Positions 15,834-24,742 of a DNA stretch of 64,000 bases are shown here, one piece after another. Under the pieces are notes generated by a model. It ran no database searches and was not told where the DNA came from. It saw only the letters and a list, made by a program, of their open reading frames with translations. Where the stretch lies: positions 4,283,501 to 4,347,500 of the forward strand of contig NZ_JAPEMB010000001.1 in assembly GCF_026343125.1 (NCBI RefSeq). The letters are read 5' to 3'. How positions within the stretch are numbered: the first letter of the stretch is position 1; each line of letters starts with the position of its first letter. The translations under genes were made by a program, and so were the position numbers. This stretch comes from Streptomyces sp. NBC_00094. GTDB taxonomy: Bacteria > Actinomycetota > Actinomycetes > Streptomycetales > Streptomycetaceae.

Positions 15834-16715
15834 ATGACGGTCGCCTCTTCGGTCCTCGTCCCCTACGCGTCCTACCTGCGGGTGTACGAGCCGCTGGCCG
15901 CGTTCCCCGAGCCGGAACGGAGCCACTGGGCCCGGTACGCCCGCAGGCCCCGGACTCCCGGGGCGCAGGAGGAGCTGCGGCGCTCGCTCGCCGACCTGCT
16001 GCCGACGCCCCCGGTGCCGGTGCCGGTCCACGAGAGCGGGGAGGCCTTCGTCGCACACCTGGACGGGGTGGTGGTGATCTGCCCGTGGCGGACGCGGCTG
16101 CGGGGCTGGCTGGCCCTGGAGGAGCTGATGACCGACGGGTACCCGGAGGCGGTGCTCGACGCGATGCTGCCGCCCGTGGTGCGCGTGCAGGTGGCCGGCG
16201 ACTACGAGCGGTGGTCGAGCCGGAACCCGGACGCGCGGCCGTGGATCCGCACGGCGGTCTGGCAGGTGCCGCTGCGCTGGTTCGCGCTCTTCGGGGACGA
16301 GGACCGGCAGTACGAAGCGGGGGCCCCTCAGGGCGCAGCGGGTGCGGAGGGCGCGGCGGGGGCACGCCGGGCGCCGGTGCTGCGCTACCGGACGACGATG
16401 GCGCAGGCGCGGCGGCGGCTCGCGCGGGCGCTGCGGGCGCTGCGGGAGTCGATCGACGAGGGACCGATGACGGAGGGCCTCGTCGACGTGGGGCGCTGGC
16501 TGGAGGAGTTCCATCCGCGGGCGCTCGTGGAGCTGGACTTCGGCGGCCTGGTGCACGCGGTGTCGGAGGAGTGGCTGGCCGGGGAGCGGTCGGCGGCGGA
16601 GATGTCGGAGGGCCTCGCCGCGCTGCGGGCGGGCGACGGCGAGCGGGCCGGTGAGGTGTACGGGCGGCTCGCGGAGCGCTGGCGGGCCATCAGGGACCTG
16701 CAGAGCGCGAATTGA
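15834..16715 (+). CDS. Conserved Streptomyces protein of unknown function
   Basis: 293 residues, not recognised as a named family. It is soluble, with no signal or membrane segment, and rich in Arg, Ala and aromatic residues. The first 120 residues carry a compact hydrophobic pattern (VLVPYASYLRVYEPLAAF, VVVICPWRTRLRGWLALEEL); an Ala/Gly-rich linker (about 160-183) separates a helical C-terminal half. It sits between vdh and bldC, where Streptomyces genomes usually keep a gene of this kind. ATG at 15834 chosen for the GGAAGGATT site upstream; the frame is open further back but without a good start. No functional inference is offered. Confidence 0.75.
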   Translation: MTVASSVLVPYASYLRVYEPLAAFPEPERSHWARYARRPRTPGAQEELRRSLADLLPTPPVPVPVHESGEAFVAHLDGVVVICPWRTRLRGWLALEELMTDGYPEAVLDAMLPPVVRVQVAGDYERWSSRNPDARPWIRTAVWQVPLRWFALFGDEDRQYEAGAPQGAAGAEGAAGARRAPVLRYRTTMAQARRRLARALRALRESIDEGPMTEGLVDVGRWLEEFHPRALVELDFGGLVHAVSEEWLAGERSAAEMSEGLAALRAGDGERAGEVYGRLAERWRAIRDLQSAN

Positions 16716-17293
16716 CATCAGTCGGGCATCTTCGTCAGGTCGCCATCGACAAGACATGTCCGACTGGGGTAAATGATCTTCAGGCATCCGGACCCGAGGG
16801 CTCCGGAGGTCTCTCGGCCGACCCGGTTCCTTCGGTGCGTGCGGGGCGAAGGACGTTGGTCCCGATCCGGGCCTTTGGCTCAAGCGTGACGGACAGCACT
16901 TAACGCACCCTTGCGTCCATCACCCACCCTCGTGCCAAAATAGGACAAGGAGTCCGGGGAGGGTTCCTTCCGTCCAACTTTGGGCGGAACGCTCGGCATT
17001 GCACTCTATGGGGGGTCTGAGGACTCCTGATCGCTCTGTGACTGATCGTCACAGGCGCGTGACTGTCCGTTATGGCATGGTCCATCGACTTCCGCCGCTG
17101 ATGAACACCTGCGAGGGCAATTCCATCGGTTTGGCCGACGTGGCTGGACGGATGGTGTAGTTGTAGTGCCGAGGACAAGCCGTTCGTCCTATAACCGACT
17201 CGGCCCGCTTCTGCCATTTCGGGCAACGCGGGTCAAGGTGCAGAATTTAGAGGAAAGAACCGAGATGGTTCGGTTCTCCCGAGGAGGCCGCTC
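16716..17293. other. bldC upstream region
   Basis: 578 bases with no supported gene, unusually long and less GC-rich than its neighbours. It contains a perfect inverted repeat at 17036-17054 and, close to bldC, AGGAGG-like sequence (GAGGAGGCCG) as the bldC ribosome site. Such long leaders are usual in front of developmental regulators. Confidence 0.6.
17036..17054. promoter_or_regulatory. Inverted repeat upstream of bldC (BldD-like operator)
   Basis: CTGTGACTGATCGTCACAG: 7-base perfect arms around TGATC. The GTGA...TCAC arms fit the BldD box (AGTGA-n-TCACC, variable spacing), and bldC is reported as a BldD target in S. coelicolor. A CRP-type site is an alternative but would normally have a 6-base spacer. 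A further GTGAC half-site follows at about 17060. Confidence 0.55.
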
Positions 17294-17500
17294 ATGACCG
17301 CTCGCACCCCTGATGCCGAGCCGCTGCTGACCCCTGCCGAGGTTGCCACGATGTTCCGCGTGGACCCTAAGACGGTGACTCGTTGGGCGAAGGCGGGCAA
17401 GCTGACGTCCATCCGCACCCTGGGTGGGCATCGCCGATACCGCGAAGCCGAGGTTCGCGCACTGCTCGCGGGTATTCCGCAGCAGCGCAGCGAAGCCTGA
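17294..17500 (+). CDS. bldC: Developmental regulator BldC
   Basis: 68 residues, a MerR-like DNA-binding domain and nothing else. The winged-helix core LLTPAEVATMFRVDPKTVTRW and the wing LGGHRRYREAEV are complete. BldC binds head-to-tail on direct repeats and represses early sporulation genes, so vegetative growth persists. Good Shine-Dalgarno (GAGGAGG) before the ATG. Monocistronic: a U-rich terminator lies about 115 bases downstream. Confidence 0.98.
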   Translation: MTARTPDAEPLLTPAEVATMFRVDPKTVTRWAKAGKLTSIRTLGGHRRYREAEVRALLAGIPQQRSEA

Positions 17501-17615
17501 AGCTCGCTCAACACCCCGCAGCACCCTGTAGCACCGGGCCTGTCCGGATCCCCCAATCCGGTCGCCCACCCCTAGTACTGCCGACGGATTCCTGCCCCAA
17601 CAGGCCTTCGTCAAC

Positions 17616-17655
17616 GATCGCGCTGGACTCCGCCGGGTCTGGCGCGATCTTTTTT
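17616..17655 (+). terminator. Canonical U-tract terminator of bldC
   Basis: GATCGCGC/GCGCGATC base, extended by wobble pairs inside, followed by seven T. U-tract terminators this clear are uncommon in Streptomyces. Confidence 0.85.
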
Positions 17656-17830
17656 GTGCCCGGCGCCACTCTGTTGTTGGTGGTGCAATTGCACATATTA
17701 AATGGGGTCGGTGTAGGAGGGGTGTAAGTGAAGCGGTTTCTGAAACTCTTTCAGTGACACCCGTCACACTGACGAAGTCTTGCCAACAACCAGCCTCCCA
17801 CCCGCGGGATCGACCCCAACCCGCCGTTGG

Positions 17831-18139
17831 TCACGGACCGATGGGACTTTCGTCCCCCGGGGCCGGCTCGACGCCCGCGCCGCCCTCGTCACGCTCGTTG
17901 CCCTCTGCGGGCTCTGCGGGCTCTGCGGGCTCTGCGGGCCCTGTGGGCAGCTCTCCGGGCCCTCTGGGCTCCACGGGCGGCTCCACCCGCTCCACGGGCT
18001 CCGGAAGCTCCATGGCGAGCCGCAGGAGGCGATGACAGACCACGCAGTGGCGTGTGAGGTGTCCGTAGCGGGATGCGGCCGCCAGATGGGCGCGCAGCAG
18101 CGCGCGCGTGTCGTGTCGTGCCGCCGACGCCCCCGCCAT
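17831..18139 (-). CDS. Small conserved protein, DUF6274-like
   Basis: 102 residues. The N-terminal 45 are conserved-looking: RHDTRALLRAHLAAA, then HLTRHCVVCHRLLRL, whose Cys-x-x-Cys with flanking His suggests a metal site. The rest is a low-complexity Pro/Ala/Glu tail (PAEPAEPAEPAEG) coded by 9-base repeats at about 17900-17940. ATG at 18139 matches the start of similar short Streptomyces proteins as I recall them; the family name is from memory. Function unknown. Convergent with bldC, and just downstream of tRNA-Asp on the same strand. Confidence 0.6.
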   Translation of the reverse strand: MAGASAARHDTRALLRAHLAAASRYGHLTRHCVVCHRLLRLAMELPEPVERVEPPVEPRGPGELPTGPAEPAEPAEPAEGNERDEGGAGVEPAPGDESPIGP

Positions 18140-18226
18140 GCGCGACCACCTCCGGTGTGGGCCCCCGATTCCCTGACTCCGGGGTACCGGCGGGCGCCCC
18201 GCGCCGTCAATACACGGGAACACGAC

Positions 18227-18256
18227 GAAGGCCCGCATCTCACGATGCGGGCCTTC
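18227..18256. terminator. Hairpin after tRNA-Asp
   Basis: Perfect 12-bp stem GAAGGCCCGCAT/ATGCGGGCCTTC, 8 bases past the tRNA 3' end. Confidence 0.85.
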
Positions 18257-18263
18257 GGTAAAG

Positions 18264-18337
18264 CGAACCTGACGGGACTTGAACCCGCGACCTCCACCTT
18301 GACAGGGTGGCGAGCTAACCAACTGCTCCACAGGTCC
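18264..18337 (-). tRNA. tRNA-Asp(GTC), copy 1
   Basis: Acceptor GGACCTG/CAGGTTC (G2-U71 wobble), anticodon loop CTGTCAA (GTC), T loop TTCAAGT, discriminator G. Body identical to the copy at 24743-24816; only acceptor pairs 3:70 and 4:69 differ. Confidence 0.95.
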
Positions 18338-18425
18338 TTGCTCGCAGCCCCTCGTAAGTGGCTGCGAGAGAGACTGTACAGCAGGTCAGCGGTCGGGTCG
18401 AACCGGCCGCCGGAATCGCCGACGG

Positions 18426-21400
18426 TCAGGGCGCCGCCGCGTCGATCGCCTTCACGATCCGCTTGTCCGAGACCGGGTGCGCCGTGCCCAGAGCATGGGC
18501 GAAGTAGCTCACCCGCAGCTCCTCGATCATCCAGCGGATGTCGGTGACCTCGGACGGCACGGGGCGGCCCTTCGGGAGCTGTTCGAGCAGCCACGCGTAC
18601 TCGTCCAGCATCTCGTGGACCTTCTCCATGCGGGTGGTGTCCCGCTGGACCCCGGTCGGCATCTGCTGGAGCCGCCGGTCCACCGCCACCAGGTACCGCA
18701 TCAGGTCCGGGAGCCGCTTGAGGCCCGTACGGGTGACGAAGCCCGACGGCACCAGCCAGGCCAGCTGCTCGCGCACGTCCGTCAGGTTGTTGATCAGGGC
18801 CAGGCTGTTGGTGGACTTGATCCGGCGCTCGCAGGCGTGCCAGGCCGCCAGGATCTGCTGGACCTGGCCCACCGTCCGTACCGTCGTGTCCACGAGGTCC
18901 GCGCGGACCTTGTCGTACAGCTTCCGGAAGGACTCCTCGTCCCAGGCCGGGCCGCCGTGGTCCGCGATCAGCTTGTCGGCGGCGGCGGTGGCGCAGTCGT
19001 CGAAGAGGGCCTGGATCGAGCCGTGCGGGTTGCTGGAGAGCGCCAGCTTCTGCTGGTTGGTCAGCTTGTCCGAGGCGAACTTCGCCGGGTTCACCGGGAT
19101 GTTCAGCATGATCAGCTTCCGGGTGCCCCGCCACATCGCCTGCGCCTGCTCGGCCTCCGTGTCGAAGAGCCGTACGGCGACGGTCGCGCCCTCGTCCACG
19201 AGCGCCGGGTACGCCTTGACCGGCTGGCCCGCCCGACGGGTCTCGAAGACCTTCGTGAGGGTGCCGATCGTCCACTCCGTGAGCCCCGCACGCTCCAGGG
19301 ACGGGCCGGAGCCGTCCGGGCCGCCCGTGGCCGCCGCCGCGGCCTGGGAGAGGGCCTTACGGGCCTTGGGGCGCAGCTGCAGCCGCAGCGTCTCCAGGTC
19401 CTTGTCCTCGGCCAGCTTGCGGCGCCGCTCGTCGACGATCCGGAAGGTGATCTTGAGGTGCTCGGGCACCTTCGCCCAGTCGAAGTCCTCGGCCGTGACC
19501 GGGACGCCGACCATCCGCTGGAGCTCGCGCGCGAGCGCGCCCGCCAGTGGCTCCTGCACGGGGACGACCGTGTCCAGGAAGCGGGTCGCGAAGTTCGGCG
19601 CGGGTACGTAGTGGCGGCGGATCGGCTTCGGCAGGGAGCGGATCAGCTCCGTGACGACCTCTCCGCGCAGACCCGGGATCTGCCACTCGAAGCCCTCGTC
19701 CGTCACCTGGTTGAGCACCTGGAGCGGGACGTGGACGGTCACGCCGTCCGCGTCCGCGCCGGGCTCGAACTGGTACGTCACCCGGAACTTGAGCGGGCCC
19801 TGCCGCCAGGAGTCCGGATAGTCGTCCTTGGTGACGCCGGCGGCCTTCTCGTTGATGAGCATCTCGCGCTCGAAGTCCAGGAACTCCGGTTCGTCGTGGC
19901 GCTTGTGCTTCCACCAGGAGTCGAAGTGGGCGCCGGACACGACGTGCTCGGGGACGCGCTTGTCGTAGAAGTCGAAGAGCGTCTCGTCGTCGACGAGGAT
20001 GTCGCGGCGCCGGGCGCGGTGCTCCAGCTCCTCGACCTCGGTGAGGAGCTTGCGGTTGTCCGCGAAGAACTTGTGGTGGGTCCGCCAGTCGCCCTCGACC
20101 AGCGCGTTCCGGATGAACAGGTCCCGGGAGACCTCGGGGTCGATCCGGCCGTAGTTGACCTTGCGGTCGGCGACGATCGGCACGCCGTACAGCGTCACCT
20201 TCTCGAAGGCCATCACGGCCGCCTGGTCCTTCTCCCAGTGCGGCTCGCTGTACGTCTTCTTCGTGAGGTGCTCGGCGAGCGGCTCGATCCACTCGGGCTC
20301 GATCCGGGCGTTGACCCGGGCCCAGAGGCGCGAGGTCTCCACCAGCTCGGCGGACATGACGAAGCGCGGGGGCTTCTTGAAGAGCGCGGAACCGGGGAAG
20401 AGCGCGAACTTGGCGCTGCGGGCACCCAGGTAGTCGTTCTTCGCTGTGTTCTTCCCGCCCTCCCCCCCGGCGTTCTTCACGTCCTTCAGCCCGATGTGGG
20501 AGAGAAGGCCGGCGAGGAGCGAGACGTGGACGGACTGCTCCGGGGCGTCGTCCTCGTTCAGATGGATGCCCATCTGCTTGGCGACCGTACGGAGCTGGGT
20601 GTAGATGTCCTGCCACTCCCGGATGCGCAGGAAGTTCAGGTACTCCTGCTTGCACATCCGGCGGAAGGAGCTGGATCCCCGCTCCTTCTGCTGCTCGCGG
20701 ACGTACCGCCACAGGTTCAGGTAGGCGGAGAAGTCGCTCGCCTCGTCCTTGAACCGGGCGTGCTGCTGGTCGGCCTGCGTCTGCTTCTCCGCGGGCCGCT
20801 CGCGCGGGTCCTGGATGGAGAGCGCGGCCGCGATCACCATGACCTCGCGGACACAGCCGTTCTTGTCGGCCTCCAGGACCATGCGGGCGAGCCGCGGGTC
20901 CACGGGCAGCTGGGCGAGCTTGCGGCCCTGCGGGGTGAGCCGCTTCTTCGGGTCCTTCTCCGCCGGGTCGATCGCGCCGAGCTCCTGGAGGAGCTGCACG
21001 CCGTCCCGGATGTTGCGGTGGTCCGGCGGGTCGATGAAGGGGAACTTCTCGATGTCGCCGAGGCCCGCCGCGGTCATCTGGAGGATGACGGAGGCGAGGT
21101 TCGTCCGGAGGATCTCGGCGTCCGTGAACTCCGGACGCGACAGGAAGTCGTCCTCCGAGTACAGGCGGATGCAGATGCCGTCGGACGTACGGCCGCAGCG
21201 GCCCTTGCGCTGGTTGGCGCTGGCCTGGCTGACCGCCTCGATCGGCAGGCGCTGGACCTTGGTCCGGTGCGAGTAGCGGGAGATGCGGGCGGTGCCCGGA
21301 TCGATCACGTACTTGATGCCGGGGACGGTCAGGGAGGTCTCGGCGACGTTCGTGGCGAGCACGATCCGGCGGCCGGAGTGGGCCTGGAAGACGCGGTGCT

Positions 21401-22388
21401 GCTCGGCGTGCGACAGGCGGGCGTAGAGGGGGAGGACCTCGGTGTTGCGGAGGTTCCGCTTCAGGAGCGCGTCCGCGGTGTCCCGGATCTCGCGCTCACC
21501 GGAGAGGAAGACGAGGACGTCGCCCGGTCCCTCGGACTGGAGCTCGTCCACGGCCTCGCAGATCGCGGTGATCTGGTCGCGGTCCGACTCCTCGGAGTCC
21601 TCTTCGAGGAGCGGGCGATAACGGACCTCGACCGGGAACGTACGGCCGCTGACCTCGACGATCGGGGCCTCGCCGAAGTGGCGGGAGAAGCGCTCCGGGT
21701 CGATCGTCGCGGAGGTGATGACGACCTTGAGGTCGGGGCGCTTCGGCAGCAGCTGGGCCAGGTAGCCGAGCAGGAAGTCGATGTTGAGCGACCGCTCGTG
21801 GGCCTCGTCGATGATGATCGTGTCGTAGGCGCGCAGCTCGCGGTCCGTCTGGATCTCGGCGAGCAGGATGCCGTCCGTCATCAGCTTCACGAAGGTCGAA
21901 TCCTGGCTCACCTGGTCGGTGAAGCGGACCTTCCAGCCGACGGCCTCGCCCAGCGGAGTCCGCAGCTCCTCGGCGACCCGCTCGGCGACCGTGCGGGCGG
22001 CGATCCGGCGGGGCTGCGTGTGCCCGATCATGCCCCGGACGCCCCGGCCGAGCTCCAGCAGGATCTTCGGGATCTGGGTGGTCTTACCGGAACCCGTCTC
22101 ACCGGCGACGATCACGACCTGGTGGTCACGTATCGCCTCCAGGATCTCGTCCTTCTTCTGCGAGACGGGCAGCTGCTCGGGGTACGTGATCGCGGGCACG
22201 CGAGAGGCGCGCCCGTCGACGCGCTCCTTGGCCTTGGCCGCCTCTGCGGCGATCTCGTCCAGGACGGCCTCGCGGGCCTCGGGCTTGCGGATGCGGCGGG
22301 CGCCTTCGAGTCGGCGGCCGAGCCGGTGGGAGTCCCGCAGCGAGACCTCGGCCAGGACGGACTGGAGGGCGGCGAAGGAAGTAGACAT
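18426..22388 (-). CDS. hrpA: ATP-dependent RNA helicase HrpA
   Basis: 1320 residues, normal for bacterial HrpA, a DEAH-box 3'-5' RNA helicase tied to mRNA processing and ribosome rescue. The motor is complete: Walker A AGETGSGKTTQIPK, DEAH in IIDEAHERSLNID, SAT in VITSATIDPERF, motif VI QRKGRCGRTSDG. Next come the winged-helix/HA2 and OB-fold regions, then the long HrpA-specific C-terminal domain (DUF3418, roughly 730-1310). ATG at 22388 (MSTSFAALQ) is preferred to an upstream in-frame start lacking similarity. Monocistronic. Several long frames on the other strand over this gene are shadows. Confidence 0.96.
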   Translation of the reverse strand: MSTSFAALQSVLAEVSLRDSHRLGRRLEGARRIRKPEAREAVLDEIAAEAAKAKERVDGRASRVPAITYPEQLPVSQKKDEILEAIRDHQVVIVAGETGSGKTTQIPKILLELGRGVRGMIGHTQPRRIAARTVAERVAEELRTPLGEAVGWKVRFTDQVSQDSTFVKLMTDGILLAEIQTDRELRAYDTIIIDEAHERSLNIDFLLGYLAQLLPKRPDLKVVITSATIDPERFSRHFGEAPIVEVSGRTFPVEVRYRPLLEEDSEESDRDQITAICEAVDELQSEGPGDVLVFLSGEREIRDTADALLKRNLRNTEVLPLYARLSHAEQHRVFQAHSGRRIVLATNVAETSLTVPGIKYVIDPGTARISRYSHRTKVQRLPIEAVSQASANQRKGRCGRTSDGICIRLYSEDDFLSRPEFTDAEILRTNLASVILQMTAAGLGDIEKFPFIDPPDHRNIRDGVQLLQELGAIDPAEKDPKKRLTPQGRKLAQLPVDPRLARMVLEADKNGCVREVMVIAAALSIQDPRERPAEKQTQADQQHARFKDEASDFSAYLNLWRYVREQQKERGSSSFRRMCKQEYLNFLRIREWQDIYTQLRTVAKQMGIHLNEDDAPEQSVHVSLLAGLLSHIGLKDVKNAGGEGGKNTAKNDYLGARSAKFALFPGSALFKKPPRFVMSAELVETSRLWARVNARIEPEWIEPLAEHLTKKTYSEPHWEKDQAAVMAFEKVTLYGVPIVADRKVNYGRIDPEVSRDLFIRNALVEGDWRTHHKFFADNRKLLTEVEELEHRARRRDILVDDETLFDFYDKRVPEHVVSGAHFDSWWKHKRHDEPEFLDFEREMLINEKAAGVTKDDYPDSWRQGPLKFRVTYQFEPGADADGVTVHVPLQVLNQVTDEGFEWQIPGLRGEVVTELIRSLPKPIRRHYVPAPNFATRFLDTVVPVQEPLAGALARELQRMVGVPVTAEDFDWAKVPEHLKITFRIVDERRRKLAEDKDLETLRLQLRPKARKALSQAAAAATGGPDGSGPSLERAGLTEWTIGTLTKVFETRRAGQPVKAYPALVDEGATVAVRLFDTEAEQAQAMWRGTRKLIMLNIPVNPAKFASDKLTNQQKLALSSNPHGSIQALFDDCATAAADKLIADHGGPAWDEESFRKLYDKVRADLVDTTVRTVGQVQQILAAWHACERRIKSTNSLALINNLTDVREQLAWLVPSGFVTRTGLKRLPDLMRYLVAVDRRLQQMPTGVQRDTTRMEKVHEMLDEYAWLLEQLPKGRPVPSEVTDIRWMIEELRVSYFAHALGTAHPVSDKRIVKAIDAAAP

Positions 22389-22491
22389 ACGGACCCCAGG
22401 ATCGCACCTGCGGCCGAGAAGCGGCGAACCCATTTACGAGCACGGGGTGCGTACTATTTCGGGCACGTCGACCGGACCCGAGGGGTTTCGT

Positions 22492-22851
22492 ATGTTCCGC
22501 ACCACCCGCGCCCTGGCGGCCTTCGCCGCGCTGGCGGGTCTGGTGCTGGCTCTGCTGGTGTGCGGGACGGCGACGAGCGCTCCTCTCGCACCGCCGGGGA
22601 CCAAGGCCGTCGCCGCCGCCGTCGTGCCGGGCTGCGGCCCGGGCCACGCGGCCGACGTGGGCGCCTCGGGTCCCCTCGTACCGCCGCGCGCCTCCGGCTT
22701 CGCGGAGCTGCTGCCCGCGCTCGCCGCCGACCGGACGCCGTGCGCGGTCCGGCACGGGGAGCCGGGCGGACGGGGCGCCGGGCCGGGACGGGAGCCGCCC
22801 GAGCGGGTACCGCCGTCGCCGGTGGAGCTGTCGATTTTGATGAGGGTGTAG
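22492..22851 (+). CDS. Small secreted or membrane-anchored hypothetical protein
   Basis: 119 residues. A signal peptide or anchor occupies about 5-35 (ALAAFAALAGLVLALLVCG), ending near SAPLAPPG. The rest is low-complexity Pro/Gly/Arg-rich sequence with two cysteines (PGCGPGH, TPCAVRH). No recognised domain. It lies 62 bases before the thioredoxin-fold gene on the same strand and may share its transcript. The coding call rests on the start, the signal-like N terminus and the frame. Confidence 0.55.
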   Translation: MFRTTRALAAFAALAGLVLALLVCGTATSAPLAPPGTKAVAAAVVPGCGPGHAADVGASGPLVPPRASGFAELLPALAADRTPCAVRHGEPGGRGAGPGREPPERVPPSPVELSILMRV

Positions 22852-22913
22852 ACGGGCGGCCGCCCTCCGCCGTCCTCCCTTCCTTTCCTCTTCCTCCGCA
22901 GGAGCGCTTCCGC

Positions 22914-23702
22914 ATGTCCACGCCCAAGGCCACGTCCAGGTCCACGTCCAGGTCCAAGCCGGTCATGATCGTCTCCGGGGTGGCGGCCGCCGCCGTGCTG
23001 CTCGGCGTCGTCTCGTACACCGCCACCAAGCCGTCGTCCCCCGGCGCCTCCGGTTCCTCCGCCGTCGCCGAGGTCTCCGCAGACCCGTCCGCCGGCGTCT
23101 ACCCCGAGCTGGAGGCGTACGCCCGCCGCGACGCCTCCGACAAGCTGGCGATGGGCCGTGCCGACGCGCCCGTCGTCCTGATCGAGTACGCCGACTTCAA
23201 GTGCGGCTACTGCGGGAAGTTCGCCCGCGACACCGAGCCGGTCCTCGTGAAGAAGTACGTGGAGGACGGCACCCTGCGCATCGAGTGGCGCAACTTCCCG
23301 ATCTTCGGCGAGGAGTCGGAGGCCGTCGCCCGCGCGTCCTGGGCGGCCGGGCAGCAGGGCCGGTTCTGGGAGTTCCACAAGGCCGCGTACGCCGAGGGGG
23401 CCAAGGAGAAGGGCTTCGGGAAGGACCGGCTCGCGGCCCTCGCGAAGGAGGCGGGCGTCCCCGACGCCGCCCGCTTCGCGAAGGACACGGACGGGAAGGC
23501 GGCCCGCGAGGCCGTCCGCGAGGACCAGGAGCAGGGGTACGCGCTCGGCGCGACCTCCACCCCCTCCTTCCTGGTCAACGGCCGTCCGATCGCGGGCGCG
23601 CAGCCGCTGGAGACCTTCACCGAGGCCATCGAGGCGGCGGCCAAGGCGGCCGAGGGGGCGAAGGACACGAAGGCCACGAAGGACACGAAGGCCGGGCAGT
23701 GA
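22914..23702 (+). CDS. Membrane-anchored DsbA-like thiol oxidoreductase
   Basis: 262 residues. One membrane segment (about 17-37) tethers an extracytoplasmic thioredoxin-fold domain. The active site is C97-G-Y-C100 (DFKCGYCGKF), within the Thioredoxin_4/DsbA pattern that also includes the cis-Pro loop (TSTPSFLVNG). The family makes or shuffles disulphides in secreted proteins. The C terminus ends in AKDTKATKDTKAG repeats. The stop overlaps the CcdA-like gene by 4 bases (GTGA); the pair therefore most likely exchanges electrons, the CcdA-like protein reducing or recycling this one. Confidence 0.9.
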   Translation: MSTPKATSRSTSRSKPVMIVSGVAAAAVLLGVVSYTATKPSSPGASGSSAVAEVSADPSAGVYPELEAYARRDASDKLAMGRADAPVVLIEYADFKCGYCGKFARDTEPVLVKKYVEDGTLRIEWRNFPIFGEESEAVARASWAAGQQGRFWEFHKAAYAEGAKEKGFGKDRLAALAKEAGVPDAARFAKDTDGKAAREAVREDQEQGYALGATSTPSFLVNGRPIAGAQPLETFTEAIEAAAKAAEGAKDTKATKDTKAGQ

Positions 23703-24541
23703 CCTCCGGCATCGGCTACTTCGCCGCGTTCCTCGGCGGGCTGCTCGCCCTCCTCAGCCCGTGCAGCGCCCTGCTCCTGCCCGCCTTCTTCGCGTACTCG
23801 ATCGACACGCGCGCGAAGCTCGTCGCCAGGACCGGGATCCTCTACGCGGGCCTGGCGACCACCCTCGTGCCGCTGGGCGCGGCCGGTTCCCTCGCGGGCC
23901 GGTTCTTCTACGGCCACCGGGACCTCCTGGTGACCGTCGGGGGCTGGCTGATCATCGGGCTCGGCGTCCTCCAGCTCCTCGGCCTGGGCTTCGCCTCCCG
24001 CCGTATCGCCGAGGCGAGCGGCCGCATCCGGCCCACGTCGGCGCTCTCCGTCTACGCCCTGGGTCTGGTCTACGGCCTCGCGGGCTTCTGCGCGGGTCCG
24101 ATCCTGGGCAGTGTCCTGACGGTGGCGGCGCTGAGCGGCAGCCCGGCGTACGGCGGGCTGCTCCTCGCCGTGTACGCGCTGGGCATGGCGGTCCCGCTCT
24201 TCGTCCTCGCGCTGCTCTGGGAGCGGTACGACCTGGGCCGGCGGCGCTGGCTGCGCGGCCGGCCCCTCCGGGTCGGCCCGCTCACGCTCCACTCGACCTC
24301 GCTGCTCTCGGGCCTGTTCTTCATCGCCCTCGGCACGCTCTTCCTGGTCTTCGACGGGACGACCGCGCTGCCGGGGCTGCTCTCGGTGGACGAGTCGTTC
24401 GCGGTGGAGGAGCGGGTGGCCGAGCTGGGCCGGGCGGTGCCGGACTGGGCGCTGCTCGTCGCGGTCGTGGCCGTGGTGGCGGTGGCGCTCACGCTGCGGG
24501 GCCGGCGGGGGAGCCGTACGCGGGAGCGCGAGGAGGCGTGA
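23699..24541 (+). CDS. CcdA/DsbD-type membrane electron carrier
   Basis: 280 residues with six to seven hydrophobic segments. The two conserved cysteines of the CcdA family are present, one in each half: LLSPCSALLLPAF (C22) and GFCAGPILGS. Such proteins carry reducing power from cytoplasmic thioredoxin across the membrane. There are no cytochrome c maturation genes beside it, so the partner is taken to be the overlapping DsbA-like protein. GTG start inside the previous stop codon. A GC-rich hairpin follows 8 bases after the stop. Confidence 0.88.
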   Translation: MTSGIGYFAAFLGGLLALLSPCSALLLPAFFAYSIDTRAKLVARTGILYAGLATTLVPLGAAGSLAGRFFYGHRDLLVTVGGWLIIGLGVLQLLGLGFASRRIAEASGRIRPTSALSVYALGLVYGLAGFCAGPILGSVLTVAALSGSPAYGGLLLAVYALGMAVPLFVLALLWERYDLGRRRWLRGRPLRVGPLTLHSTSLLSGLFFIALGTLFLVFDGTTALPGLLSVDESFAVEERVAELGRAVPDWALLVAVVAVVAVALTLRGRRGSRTREREEA

Positions 24542-24548
24542 CCGTACG

Positions 24549-24576
24549 AGGGGAAGGGGCGCGGGCCCCTTCCCCT
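24549..24576 (+). terminator. Hairpin after the DsbA/CcdA operon
   Basis: AGGGGAAGGGG/CCCCTTCCCCT stem of 11 bp with a 6-base loop. Confidence 0.75.
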
Positions 24577-24610
24577 TAGGGGCGCCGTCGGGGAAGGGCC
24601 CGGAAACGAC

Positions 24611-24640
24611 GAAGGCCCCGTTCTTTCGAACGGGGCCTTC
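24611..24640. terminator. Terminator of the tRNA-Glu/Asp/Phe cluster
   Basis: Perfect 12-bp stem GAAGGCCCCGTT/AACGGGGCCTTC, just past the 3' end of minus-strand tRNA-Phe. Confidence 0.85.
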
Positions 24641-24646
24641 TGTTTG

Positions 24647-24720
24647 TGGCTGGGGCCGGGGTCGAACCGGCGACCTATCGCTTTTCAGGCGATCGCTCGT
24701 ACCAACTGAGCTACCCAGCC
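24647..24720 (-). tRNA. tRNA-Phe(GAA)
   Basis: Acceptor GGCTGGG/CCCAGCC, anticodon loop CTGAAAA (GAA), T loop TTCGACC, discriminator A. Last in a minus-strand cluster with tRNA-Asp and tRNA-Glu. Confidence 0.96.
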
Positions 24721-24742
24721 ACGAGACTGTTTCCAGCCTCAG

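Noticed and set aside
18477..23702. A 1741-codon plus-strand frame over hrpA
   Set aside because: Only its last part (from 22914) is the real DsbA-like gene; the rest is a shadow of hrpA with no domain and no ribosome site.
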